Positions 27,254-34,393 of a DNA stretch of 64,000 nucleotides are shown here, piece by piece (within the stretch, counting starts at the first letter, position 1; the number at the start of each line of letters is the position of its first letter). The translations under genes were made by a program, and so were the position numbers. The stretch comes from Lachnospiraceae bacterium. Its GTDB lineage: Bacteria; Bacillota; Clostridia; Lachnospirales; Lachnospiraceae. Below the pieces are notes generated by a model that was not told where the DNA came from, ran no database searches, and worked only from the letters and a program-made list of their open reading frames with translations. The stretch covers positions 1 to 64,000 of the forward strand of contig SVDZ01000009.1 of assembly GCA_015057625.1 (NCBI GenBank), in the 5' to 3' direction.

Positions 27254-27742
27254 TTATCTTGTCAATTTTCTTTCATATCCTATTATAGTCATCTTTTCAT
27301 TGATAACTGTTTCCTCTCCGGTTCTTTGAAATCCACACTTCTCGTACAGGTGACAATTCGCCGGTTCTTGAAGGATTGTAGCAAGCCTCCATGTCGTAGC
27401 TTCCGGATACATTTCGAACACTTTTCTAATTGCAGCATATCCGATTCCCTGATTTTGATATTCGGGGAGAATGAATAATGGACTGATATAAAATATGGTG
27501 TTATCATTATCCCTTTGTTTATTTCCAATATTGATTGCACCCACTCGCTCTCCATCCTTAACGATAAAATAGTATTTTCTTCCTGGGAATTCTGCTCTTC
27601 CACGAACTTTTTCAACCGGTTCTATTGCAGGAGATTCCTCATCATGATATTTTTCGTACAGTGGCATAAAACTTTGAACCTGCATGTTATGAAGTTGATC
27701 TATTTCGTTCGATTCTACTAATTCCAATATTATTTCACTCAT
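27254..27742 (-). CDS. GNAT acetyltransferase
   Basis: 162 residues from the ATG at 27742 (AGGGA upstream); the open frame runs back into the previous gene. The acetyl-CoA loop is ISPLFILPEYQNQGIGYAAI near residues 84-103, then LYEKCGFQRTGEE. The C-terminus TIIGYERK is echoed just upstream of the next GNAT gene (28225-28248), a sign of past duplication. Substrate unknown. Confidence 0.83.
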   Translation of the reverse strand: MSEIILELVESNEIDQLHNMQVQSFMPLYEKYHDEESPAIEPVEKVRGRAEFPGRKYYFIVKDGERVGAINIGNKQRDNDNTIFYISPLFILPEYQNQGIGYAAIRKVFEMYPEATTWRLATILQEPANCHLYEKCGFQRTGEETVINEKMTIIGYERKLTR

Positions 27743-27774
27743 TATGTTCCCTATCTGTTTCTCCTCTTCTCCTA

Positions 27775-28209
27775 TTACAGCCACTGAACAAAGGCCGTCT
27801 TATCATTACTATTAAATCCTGCTTTCTCATAGAAGTGCAAAGTTTCTTCCATCTTCGACCCAGTTAGTAACATTATTTTATAGCAGTTATTTTCCTTTGC
27901 TATTTCTTTTGCATAAGCTAGACATTCCGACCCATATCCTCGTTTTCGATAGTCTCTATGCGTGACAACATTTTCAATAAACGCATATGGTCTTATACCT
28001 CTTGTTAAATTCGGAATAATTACACAAACGCAAGAAGAAACAATCATCCCATCAACTTCATTCACAATGATATGATGATTTTCATCCTTTATGATCTTTG
28101 TCCATGTTCCCTGAAGTTTTTCTGTATCTTCCGGGATTGTTTCTTCATGTAAACACAAGTATAAATCCAACAAAGATTTTAAATCCTCGTTTTTCGCCTC
28201 TCTTACCAT
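27775..28209 (-). CDS. GNAT acetyltransferase
   Basis: 144 residues from the ATG at 28209 (AAGGA 11 bases upstream). The core is VVTHRDYRKRGYGSECLAYA near residues 80-99, followed by GSKMEETLHFYEKAGF. The longer open frame upstream is the scar of another GNAT 3' end. Its own last 46 bases recur at 26115-26160. First intact gene of the minus-strand array. Substrate unknown. Confidence 0.82.
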   Translation of the reverse strand: MVREAKNEDLKSLLDLYLCLHEETIPEDTEKLQGTWTKIIKDENHHIIVNEVDGMIVSSCVCVIIPNLTRGIRPYAFIENVVTHRDYRKRGYGSECLAYAKEIAKENNCYKIMLLTGSKMEETLHFYEKAGFNSNDKTAFVQWL

Positions 28210-28224
28210 TAATCCATTTTCCTT

Positions 28225-28358
28225 TTTTCTTTCATAACCTATTATAGTAAATTTCACCACAGTCACTACTATAGGATTCGCTCATTTTTCAGTTCCTATA
28301 GTAATTCCACTGCGATTACTACTATAGGATTTACTTATCTCTCATTTCCTATAGTAAT
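28225..28358. repeat. GNAT 3'-end scar followed by tandem palindromic units
   Basis: 28225-28248 matches 27266-27289 at 23 of 24 bases (end of the GNAT gene at 27254). Near-palindromic units start at 28238, 28295 and 28348 (arms CCTATAGTAAT / ATTACT-CTATAGG), the third incomplete. Units are separated by 19-nt stretches that resemble each other. Confidence 0.7.
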
Positions 28359-28503
28359 CACGCTAAAGATGAAACGAAAATACTACTTAAATCACGCGTA
28401 AAATAGCTATAAACTATATGTGGCCAATTATACTCCTTCTCTCCCACATAATCAACCCAAAATCTCACGAAGACAAACGATGCCCTCATACCCACTTTAC
28501 AAC
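28359..28503. other. Intergenic stretch without recognised genes
   Basis: Between the palindromic units and the terminator at 28504. No convincing ORF, promoter or repeat was seen on either strand. An open frame on the minus strand (28358-28621) crosses terminators and is not credible. Confidence 0.4.
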
Positions 28504-28539
28504 AAAAAAAAGCCTTTGGAATGGTAACATTCCAAAGGC
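28504..28539 (-). terminator. Strong intrinsic terminator
   Basis: A 12-bp perfect stem (GCCTTTGGAATG / CATTCCAAAGGC) with loop GTAA on the plus strand, followed on the minus strand by eight T residues. It ends a non-coding minus-strand segment downstream of rpsI, separate from the rpsI terminator. Confidence 0.9.
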
Positions 28540-28587
28540 TTTGTGATTTGTCTTTTTCGCATCGCTTGTAGTAACGCGTATTATCTC

Positions 28588-28680
28588 TTTGAGAACTGTC
28601 CGCACTCGCACTTGCAAGCAAGTGCTGTTGCGGTTAATGTTTTCCTTTCGGAAAACACTCAGGTTCCCACAGTTCTCAAA
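28588..28680 (-). ncRNA. Candidate structured RNA downstream of rpsI
   Basis: Three stems form a three-way junction: P1 TTTGAGAACTGT (28588-28599) with ACAGTTCTCAAA (28669-28680), P2 GCACTTGC/GCAAGTGC (28608-28625) and P3 GTTTTCC/GGAAAAC (28639-28656). A terminator follows at 28504-28539. The P1 3' arm can pair instead with the end of rpsI. No promoter of its own was found, so it may arise by read-through from rpsI. Confidence 0.5.
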
Positions 28681-28692
28681 ACGTATAAGAAC

Positions 28693-28724
28693 AAAAAATA
28701 GCCTCCACAAATGTGAAGGCTATT
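28693..28724 (-). terminator. Terminator of the rplM-rpsI operon
   Basis: A 12-bp stem with two non-canonical pairs (AATAGCCTCCAC / GTGAAGGCTATT on the plus strand), loop of 4 nt, and on the minus strand followed by a run of T. It is itself enclosed by the 18-bp inverted repeat 28667-28684/28741-28758. Confidence 0.85.
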
Positions 28725-28737
28725 ACTTTGGCTCTTA

Positions 28738-29127
28738 TTAACGTTTTGAGAACTGTGGAGCACGACGAGCTGCTTTGAGACCGTATTTCTTTCTTTCTTT
28801 CATTCTTGGGTCTCTTGTTAAGTATCCAGCTTTCTTAAGTACTGGTCTGTATGCAGCATCTACTTTAAGTAATGCTCTAGCGATACCGTGTCTGATAGCA
28901 CCAGCCTGTCCTGTGTATCCACCACCGTGTACGTTTACGATAACGTCCATCTTATCAGCGTTATCTGTAGCTACTAATGGCTGACGAACGATAACCTTTA
29001 ATGTCTCTAATCCTAAATATTCATCAATATCTCTCTTGTTGATTGTGATATTTCCTTTACCAGGCATAACGTATACTCTAGCTACGCTCTTTTTTCTTCT
29101 ACCTGTTCCATAAAATTTATCTGCCAT
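28738..29127 (-). CDS. rpsI: Ribosomal protein S9
   Basis: 129 residues, usual length. It starts with [18 protein letters not shown] and ends in the conserved RRAPQFSKR tail that reaches the tRNA in the ribosomal P site. It lies 24 bases after rplM in the standard rplM-rpsI operon. Its last codons form one arm of a long inverted repeat with 28667-28684. Confidence 0.98.
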   Translation of the reverse strand: MADKFYGTGRRKKSVARVYVMPGKGNITINKRDIDEYLGLETLKVIVRQPLVATDNADKMDVIVNVHGGGYTGQAGAIRHGIARALLKVDAAYRPVLKKAGYLTRDPRMKERKKYGLKAARRAPQFSKR

Positions 29128-29151
29128 TTCGATTTATCTCCTTTCAGTTAA

Positions 29152-29580
29152 TTAAAATGTTAATGCTTCAGGTTTCTGAGCAGCATGTGGATGCTCGTTT
29201 CCAGCATAAACGTAAAGTTTCTTGATCATGTCTCTTCCTAAAGGTCCCTTTGGAAGCATTCCCTTAACTGCAAGTTCGATAACCTTTTCAGGTTTCTTAT
29301 CTAACATCTCTCTAAGAGTTGTCTCTTTCATACCACCTACGTAATCTGAGTGATGGTAGTAAATCTTCTGATCTAACTTCTTACCTGTTACTTTAATCTT
29401 TTCAGCGTTTACTACAACTACGAAATCACCTGTATCAATGAAAGGTGTGTATTCTGGTTTATTCTTTCCTCTTAACACCTTAGCGATTTCTGATGATAAA
29501 CGTCCTAATGTATATCCTGTAGCGTCAACTACATACCATTTCTTTTCAATTGTTGATGGACTAGCCATGTATGTTTTCAT
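29152..29580 (-). CDS. rplM: Ribosomal protein L13
   Basis: 142 residues, the usual length. The [20 protein letters not shown] and [20 protein letters not shown] segments are typical, as is [21 protein letters not shown] 104-nt leader and a consensus promoter precede it. AGGAGG lies upstream of the ATG. Confidence 0.98.
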   Translation of the reverse strand: MKTYMASPSTIEKKWYVVDATGYTLGRLSSEIAKVLRGKNKPEYTPFIDTGDFVVVVNAEKIKVTGKKLDQKIYYHHSDYVGGMKETTLREMLDKKPEKVIELAVKGMLPKGPLGRDMIKKLYVYAGNEHPHAAQKPEALTF

Positions 29581-29684
29581 TGGTTTACCTCCTGAAATAC
29601 TATAAATCTTTAATAATATATATGTTAAATGTCATTACCGGGGCTTTGGTTAGACATAAAACTCCTACGCATAACACGTCACAA
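29581..29684 (-). ncRNA. Candidate L13 leader RNA
   Basis: The untranslated 5' region of rplM, from the predicted start of transcription to the ATG. Firmicutes are known to have an L13-binding leader at this place. The sequence has partly complementary stretches (TGTCTAAC..., GGTAATGACATTTAAC) but I could not fit the published fold by eye, so the call rests on position. Confidence 0.5.
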
Positions 29685-29690
29685 TAAAGT

Positions 29691-29719
29691 ATTATATATT
29701 AATTCTTCTGCTATGTCAA
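29691..29719 (-). promoter_or_regulatory. Sigma-A promoter of rplM-rpsI
   Basis: TTGACA (29719-29714), a 17-bp spacer and TATAAT (29696-29691) on the minus strand, a perfect consensus. Confidence 0.92.
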
Positions 29720-29740
29720 ATAAAAATCTTTATTTGACAT
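29713..29740. repeat. Inverted repeat over the rplM -35 box
   Basis: Arms ATGTCAAATAAA and TTTATTTGACAT pair perfectly over 12 bp with a 4-nt loop (AATC). One arm contains the TTGACA box, so it could be an operator, or the end of an upstream transcript. Confidence 0.6.
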
Positions 29741-29750
29741 CCTAATTTTT

Positions 29751-29890
29751 TTCAGCCATACCAGCTCGACTCCGCAGATTATATCTGCTACTTCTCGCTG
29801 ATTTGGGTTCCCCAAATACATGAAAAAATAAATATTTGAAATCCTGCAAGCAGTCTTTCAAATATTTATTTTTTCATGTGCATGGCTGAA
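29751..29890 (-). ncRNA. Candidate structured RNA overlapping the RT 3' end
   Basis: Outer arms TTCAGCCAT (29751-29759) and ATGGCTGAA (29882-29890) enclose a perfect 24-bp inverted repeat (29818-29841 / 29856-29879, 14-nt loop), plus hairpins TTTGGG/CCCAAA (29802-29816) and GCAGAT/ATCTGC (29774-29788). The RT stop codon lies inside the long arm. It has no terminal T run in the right place, so it is more than a terminator. Confidence 0.55.
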
Positions 29891-31080
29891 TAGTTACCAT
29901 AATACTCATGGACCAGACTGCGATATCCTAGTTCTTTTAAATCTTCGTAACGGACATTGAATCTTGCTTTTGTCCTCTTCCCGCTTACGAGATATCGTAT
30001 GCACTCCTGAGAATAGTGATCTATCTCTTTAAGACTTTCACTTGTATTTATCACTGAAAAAAACCAGTAGCTCCATGATAAATCATTGTTATCAGGATGC
30101 TCAAACAGTTTTCTGTTGAAAATTCTTATAAATGCTTTGGCTGCTTTTTCTCCCTCTATATGATTACGCATATGCCACCTTCTAAGAGAGTCTGTTTTCC
30201 TTTTCATTTTCTTCTTTAATTTTTTAATGGTAACAGGGGCAATATCAATTATCCCTTTTTCATATTTAAATCCCAAAAATATCCATGCCTCGCCTGGAAT
30301 ATTAAAACATTCTTTTGACTTATTCACTGTCAATCCTTTTTCATACAAATGAGCTTTTATATATTCTGCATATTTTTCAATCATTTCCCTGCTCTCTGCA
30401 AAAACAATTATATCATCAGAGTACCTTGCATACAATATTCCTCTTTTTTCAAAGTATTTATCTAAATCTTTCAGATATAAATTTGCGTAAAAAGTTGCCA
30501 TAGGCGTCCCTGCCATTATGCCTTTTTCATCTGAAATAATACATCCATCACTAATAACATCTGTTTCACAAAGCAAACCGGACAAAAAATCAAAAAGCTC
30601 CAAGTCATCTTGAAGCACTTTTCTCAATACCGGTATAAACTGTGGTATCGGCACTGAGTTAAAATAATTATGTATATCAACTTTATAGGAGTACATTTTT
30701 TCTATCCCGGGATATCTGGCCATTTTTTTGAATGCATCTTTAGCAGTCTTTCCGGGTCTGAAAGAATACAAATTGCCACTGAATATATTATCATATTTTC
30801 TTGTTATCTCATATGTAAGCAGCTTCATAGCCATATTTTCATTATAAGGATAGCTGTAAACAGTTCTTTTCTTATCAGCGCTGAGTTTGCTTATTATCGA
30901 TTTTCTCGGAACCGGAAATCTCCCTTCATTTTGAATATTCCCATACACATCAGAATATCTTTCTTCTTCTATATATTTTTGTAACTCCTTAATAAACGAG
31001 TCTGAACTCAAAATAGAATTCTTATAGTTAAGGAATCTTTTCCACTCTTTTTTATCTGCAATTGCATTAAGTAAAGTCAC
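29866..31080 (-). CDS. Stand-alone reverse transcriptase
   Basis: 404 residues, GTG start with GGGAG 6 bases upstream. RT motifs in order: SFRPGKTAKDA near 106 (RT2-like), VDIHNYFNSV with catalytic Asp135, GIMAGTPMATFYANLYLKDL near 187-206, YSDD (220-223, the second catalytic pair), GLTVNKSK near 249, and WIFLGFKYEKG near 266-276. No maturase X domain, HNH endonuclease, or intron domain V is seen, so it is not an ordinary group II intron enzyme. Class unassigned: retron-like, DRT or group II-like are all possible. It is flanked on both sides by strong inverted repeats. Confidence 0.85.
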   Translation of the reverse strand: MTLLNAIADKKEWKRFLNYKNSILSSDSFIKELQKYIEEERYSDVYGNIQNEGRFPVPRKSIISKLSADKKRTVYSYPYNENMAMKLLTYEITRKYDNIFSGNLYSFRPGKTAKDAFKKMARYPGIEKMYSYKVDIHNYFNSVPIPQFIPVLRKVLQDDLELFDFLSGLLCETDVISDGCIISDEKGIMAGTPMATFYANLYLKDLDKYFEKRGILYARYSDDIIVFAESREMIEKYAEYIKAHLYEKGLTVNKSKECFNIPGEAWIFLGFKYEKGIIDIAPVTIKKLKKKMKRKTDSLRRWHMRNHIEGEKAAKAFIRIFNRKLFEHPDNNDLSWSYWFFSVINTSESLKEIDHYSQECIRYLVSGKRTKARFNVRYEDLKELGYRSLVHEYYGNYSAMHMKK

Positions 31081-31114
31081 ACCATTCTCCCTCTATGTTA
31101 TGGTATAAAATAAA

Positions 31115-31264
31115 GCAGAAAGAGAAATCATTAAATTCACGAAATTCGTGAAATGACCAGACCGTACATAGACTAACTGCCTGCGAAGTATCAAGACTAT
31201 CTTGCGAGTCTTGTTTTCAAGTCCATGCCGGGTCCGCCACAGGCGCACAGCATTCTCTCTCTGC
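31115..31264 (-). ncRNA. Candidate non-coding RNA upstream of the reverse transcriptase
   Basis: Arms GCAGAGAGAGAA (minus strand 31264-31253) and TTCTCTTTCTGC (31126-31115) pair over 12 bp with one G-U pair. They enclose 126 nt that are unusually GC-rich for this window, with hairpins CAAGACT/AGTCTTG and TTCACGAA/TTCGTGAA. It lies 34 bases before the RT start, the layout of retron msr-msd RNAs and other RT-associated RNAs. Confidence 0.5.
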
Positions 31265-31286
31265 TTATTAACTAATTGATTAACAA

Positions 31287-31778
31287 CTATCTTCCAAGTG
31301 CTTTCTTCGTTCTGTCAACAACATATGAACGTGTATTCCACCAGCCTCTATGATCGTAGTAGAATCTCAAATACGGAATACCATTGTCCGCGCATTCTGA
31401 ACGAAGTTTTTTTCTTTTGCTTGCCTCGGATAATAATTCTACAACAAGAGCTTTGTTCTCCCCGCTATAAAAAGTAATCACACCGGCATTTTGCCAATTA
31501 TCAGTTTCCTTATCAATCTGATAATTATATTCAGGGAACTCTTCCTTAAATACTTTCCCGAAGTATTCTAAATATGTTCCTTTAAAATTAAACTGGTTCT
31601 CTTCAGCCGGTTTCTTTTTACCATAAGATACTCCTACAGTTTCTTCTGAATTATTTATATTGTCATCATCATAATTCTGATTAGGTATTCTCTCTTTAAC
31701 ACTCTTAGCATATTCGCCAAGCATCTCTTTTGCTATTTTTTCCGTTTTGTTTCCAAATAAACTAGATAATATTCCCAT
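31287..31778 (-). CDS. Conserved hypothetical protein upstream of the RT
   Basis: 163 residues. The N-terminus is MGILSSLFGNKTEKIAKEML, then a polar, Asn/Asp-rich linker (residues 34-65). The C-terminal 90 residues show strand-helix-strand order (VITFYSGENKALVVELLSEA, later GIPYLRFYYDHRGWW). The pattern is vaguely like small nuclease folds, but no clear active site is present. It is on the same strand and upstream of the RT, with the candidate RNA between. I cannot assign a function. Confidence 0.65.
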   Translation of the reverse strand: MGILSSLFGNKTEKIAKEMLGEYAKSVKERIPNQNYDDDNINNSEETVGVSYGKKKPAEENQFNFKGTYLEYFGKVFKEEFPEYNYQIDKETDNWQNAGVITFYSGENKALVVELLSEASKRKKLRSECADNGIPYLRFYYDHRGWWNTRSYVVDRTKKALGR

Positions 31779-31848
31779 ACTTCAGACCTCCTATTGTTTC
31801 CGTTTCATTATCCACTAATTATACTACAATATTCTGGCAATGACAATT

Positions 31849-32589
31849 TCAACAATACTCTATCCCCACCAATGTCAAACCACATGCAGGAGCCTTAGGT
31901 CCTGCTGCATATCTGTCTTTCGCCTCTATTATCTCTTTTACATGTTCGGGTGGATAGACTCCAAGTCCTACTTTTATAAGCGTGCCCACAATAATTCTCA
32001 CCATATTGTAAAGGAATCCATTTCCACTTATTTTGATTGAAATAATATCATTTTCCTTTGACACGTCTAATGTATAGACTGTTCTTACTGTATTTTCAAC
32101 CTGACTTCCTGATGAGCAAAAGCTTGCAAAATCATGTTCACCAACTATGTACTCAGCAGCTTTTTTCATCTTATCAACATCAAGTGGCATATATACAAAA
32201 TGTGTGTACAGCCTGTACAAAGGCATATCAAACCTTCTGTTTAATATCTTATATTCATACGTCTTTACGCTGTCACAAAATCTTGGATGAAAATCAAGAG
32301 GGACTTCCTCTGATTTTTGAATTCTTATATCTTCCGGTAATCTTTGATTTAACGCAAAAGAAATCTTCTCCGGTGGAATTTTTGTCTCACTGTCAAATAC
32401 CGCCACATTTCCAAGGGCATGAACTCCTGAGTCAGTTCTGCTAGCCCCGATTACCGCTATTTCTTCTTTCAGCAAATCGCTAAGGGCTTTATTTATTATT
32501 TCTTCAACAGTAATTCCATTTATCTGAATCTGCCATCCACAATAATTTGTTCCATCGTATGCTATTATAAGTCTGATTCTTTTCTTCAT
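31849..32589 (-). CDS. truA: tRNA pseudouridine synthase A
   Basis: 246 residues. IAYDGTNYCGWQIQINGITVE near residues 8-28 and the catalytic Asp in GASRTDSGVHALGNV near 48-62 are TruA signatures; the C-terminus has GNGFLYNMVRIIVGTL. It makes pseudouridine at tRNA positions 38-40. It follows ecfT by 33 bases, as in many Bacillota, where truA trails the ECF genes and often precedes rplM. Confidence 0.96.
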   Translation of the reverse strand: MKKRIRLIIAYDGTNYCGWQIQINGITVEEIINKALSDLLKEEIAVIGASRTDSGVHALGNVAVFDSETKIPPEKISFALNQRLPEDIRIQKSEEVPLDFHPRFCDSVKTYEYKILNRRFDMPLYRLYTHFVYMPLDVDKMKKAAEYIVGEHDFASFCSSGSQVENTVRTVYTLDVSKENDIISIKISGNGFLYNMVRIIVGTLIKVGLGVYPPEHVKEIIEAKDRYAAGPKAPACGLTLVGIEYC

Positions 32590-32622
32590 ATTATTCCTCT
32601 TTTAGTGCTAATCTAAATCTAT

Positions 32623-33459
32623 TTATACAAAAAATGTAAATACATAACAGCTTCCGAAACGTGATATCAGCACATCAATAATAACTATCGTTATTAAAAA
32701 TGCAATCAGAATACCATATGCATAAAAATCTCTTCTTGCATATTTCAAAGGTTTCATTTTTGTTCTTTTACCACCACTATAGCATCTTGCATCCATAGCA
32801 TTTGCGAGTTCCATCGCTCTGTTTATAGCAGAAATAAATAGTGGCACAAGAATTGGTAGATAATTCTTTATTCTTCGAATTAGTCCTCCACTGTCAAAAT
32901 CAGCACCTCTTGCTTTTTGCGCTCTTATAATTTTATCTGACTCTTCCATTAAAGTAGGTATAAATCTTAGAGCAAGAGACATCATCATAGCTATCTCATG
33001 AACCGGTATTTTTATTTTTGTAAGAAAACCAAATATTTTTTCTAAACCGTCTGCTATATCTGAAGGTTTTGTAGTTAGCGTCATAACGGAAGTTCCTATC
33101 ACAAGATAAATCAATCTTACCGCTATGTAAACGGACTTTATAACTCCACTCTTTGTGATATTGATAACTCCATAACTAAATAAAACTTCTCCGCCTTTTG
33201 TAAATAACATGTTGCACATGGCACTTATCAAAAGAATAACCAGTATCGGCCTTATTCCCTTGAGCAATCTCAAAAACGGAACTTTTGAAAGGCTAATTGT
33301 CAAAATCAGTGCCAAAGTTATTACACTGTAGCTAATTATATTGTTAGCTGCAAACAATACAATGACAAAGATTGCAGTTCCAATAAGTTTTACCCTAGGA
33401 TCAAGTCTGTGTAATATTGAGTTTTCATGATAATATTGTCCAATGGTTATATTTGACAT
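32623..33459 (-). CDS. ecfT: ECF transporter transmembrane protein EcfT
   Basis: 278 residues from the ATG at 33459 (AAAGGA just upstream); the open frame extends nine codons. About six hydrophobic segments. The coupling helices carry the two Ala-Arg-Gly-type motifs, QKARGADF near 192 and MDARCYSGG near 230, that contact the EcfA ATPases. It is the shared membrane scaffold for vitamin and metal ECF importers; substrate-binding S components would be elsewhere. Confidence 0.93.
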   Translation of the reverse strand: MSNITIGQYYHENSILHRLDPRVKLIGTAIFVIVLFAANNIISYSVITLALILTISLSKVPFLRLLKGIRPILVILLISAMCNMLFTKGGEVLFSYGVINITKSGVIKSVYIAVRLIYLVIGTSVMTLTTKPSDIADGLEKIFGFLTKIKIPVHEIAMMMSLALRFIPTLMEESDKIIRAQKARGADFDSGGLIRRIKNYLPILVPLFISAINRAMELANAMDARCYSGGKRTKMKPLKYARRDFYAYGILIAFLITIVIIDVLISRFGSCYVFTFFV

Positions 33460-33486
33460 TATCCTTTCGCAATACAGCCTGAGCAT

Positions 33487-34332
33487 TTACGATAACACTC
33501 TTAGCAGTTCTTTTCTTGCGTCCTCCACATTTATTATTTCTTCGTTAATCGGAAGTCCTGCTTCCTTTAACTGTTTCATTATATAGTAAATTTGCGGTGA
33601 TACCAAACCTGCAGCTTCCAGTTCGTCATTCCTTGTCAATATTTCTTTTGCATCACCATCCAATACTATATTTGAAGACTTCATTACAATTAATCTGTCC
33701 ACATATTTAGCCATATCTTCCATACTGTGGGAAATAATTACCACTGCAATTTTTCTCTCTTTTCTCATTGCAGATATCAAATCAAGTATTTCGTCCCTGC
33801 CGGCAGGATCCAAGCCTGCTGTTGGTTCATCCAAAAACAAAAATTCCGGTTCCATTGCAAGAACCCCGGCAATAGCCACTCTTCTTTTCTGTCCTCCCGA
33901 AAGTTCAAATGGCGATTTAGAGAAATTATCTTCGTCAACTCCCACATCAATTAGGGCTTTTTTCGCCTTTTCTACTGCTTCTTCTTTGGACAATCCTTGA
34001 TTGATAGGTCCAAAACACACATCTTCCATTACTGAATTTGCAAAAAGCTGATGCTCGGGATACTGAAATACCTTTCCTACTCTACAGTTATATTTTACAA
34101 GGTCATAGGAGCTACTGTAAATATTCTCATCATCACACAATACCTCTCCACTATCAGGCTCAATAATTCCTCCAAGCAACTGCATTAGTGTTGACTTACC
34201 TGCCCCAGTCTCACCGACTATTCCTACAAATTCCCCACTCTCTATTTTAACATTTAAATTATCAAAAAGTGGTTGTTCCTTTTTATCTTTCTTTTCAAAT
34301 GAAAATCTGACATTTTTCATTTCTAACTTCAT
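33487..34332 (-). CDS. ecfA2: ECF transporter ATPase EcfA2
   Basis: 281 residues. Walker A GETGAGKST near 40-48, the Q loop, signature LSGGQKRRVAIAG near 144-156 and Walker B FLFLDEPTAGLDPAGR near 165. It pairs with EcfA1 to drive vitamin or metal uptake through EcfT. It lies 61 bases after ecfA1 and just before ecfT. Confidence 0.94.
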   Translation of the reverse strand: MKLEMKNVRFSFEKKDKKEQPLFDNLNVKIESGEFVGIVGETGAGKSTLMQLLGGIIEPDSGEVLCDDENIYSSSYDLVKYNCRVGKVFQYPEHQLFANSVMEDVCFGPINQGLSKEEAVEKAKKALIDVGVDEDNFSKSPFELSGGQKRRVAIAGVLAMEPEFLFLDEPTAGLDPAGRDEILDLISAMRKERKIAVVIISHSMEDMAKYVDRLIVMKSSNIVLDGDAKEILTRNDELEAAGLVSPQIYYIMKQLKEAGLPINEEIINVEDARKELLRVLS

Positions 34333-34393
34333 ATTTTCATCTCTTCCTTTTTTTAGTTACTGGTTATTAAGAATTCTCAAATCTCAAATGTTT

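Noticed and set aside
26137..27784. Two proteins with the same start MAVIGEEEK as homologues
   Set aside because: The shared residues come from out-of-frame reading of a GNAT 3' end; the real start of the second gene is at 27742.
28238..28358. Two or three repeats with 19-nt spacers looked like a tiny CRISPR array
   Set aside because: The repeats are near-palindromes that differ from each other, the spacers resemble one another, and no cas gene is present.
18545..28358. GNAT array as an integron with attC sites
   Set aside because: No attC core sites or integrase were seen; the shared sequences are ends of GNAT coding regions.
29581..31290. RT as part of a group II intron
   Set aside because: No domain V-like 34-nt hairpin or GUGYG-type 5' end was recognised, and the protein has no maturase or endonuclease domain.
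29581..31800. RT as a diversity-generating retroelement
   Set aside because: No adenine-biased template/variable repeat pair or lectin-type target gene was noticed near the RT.
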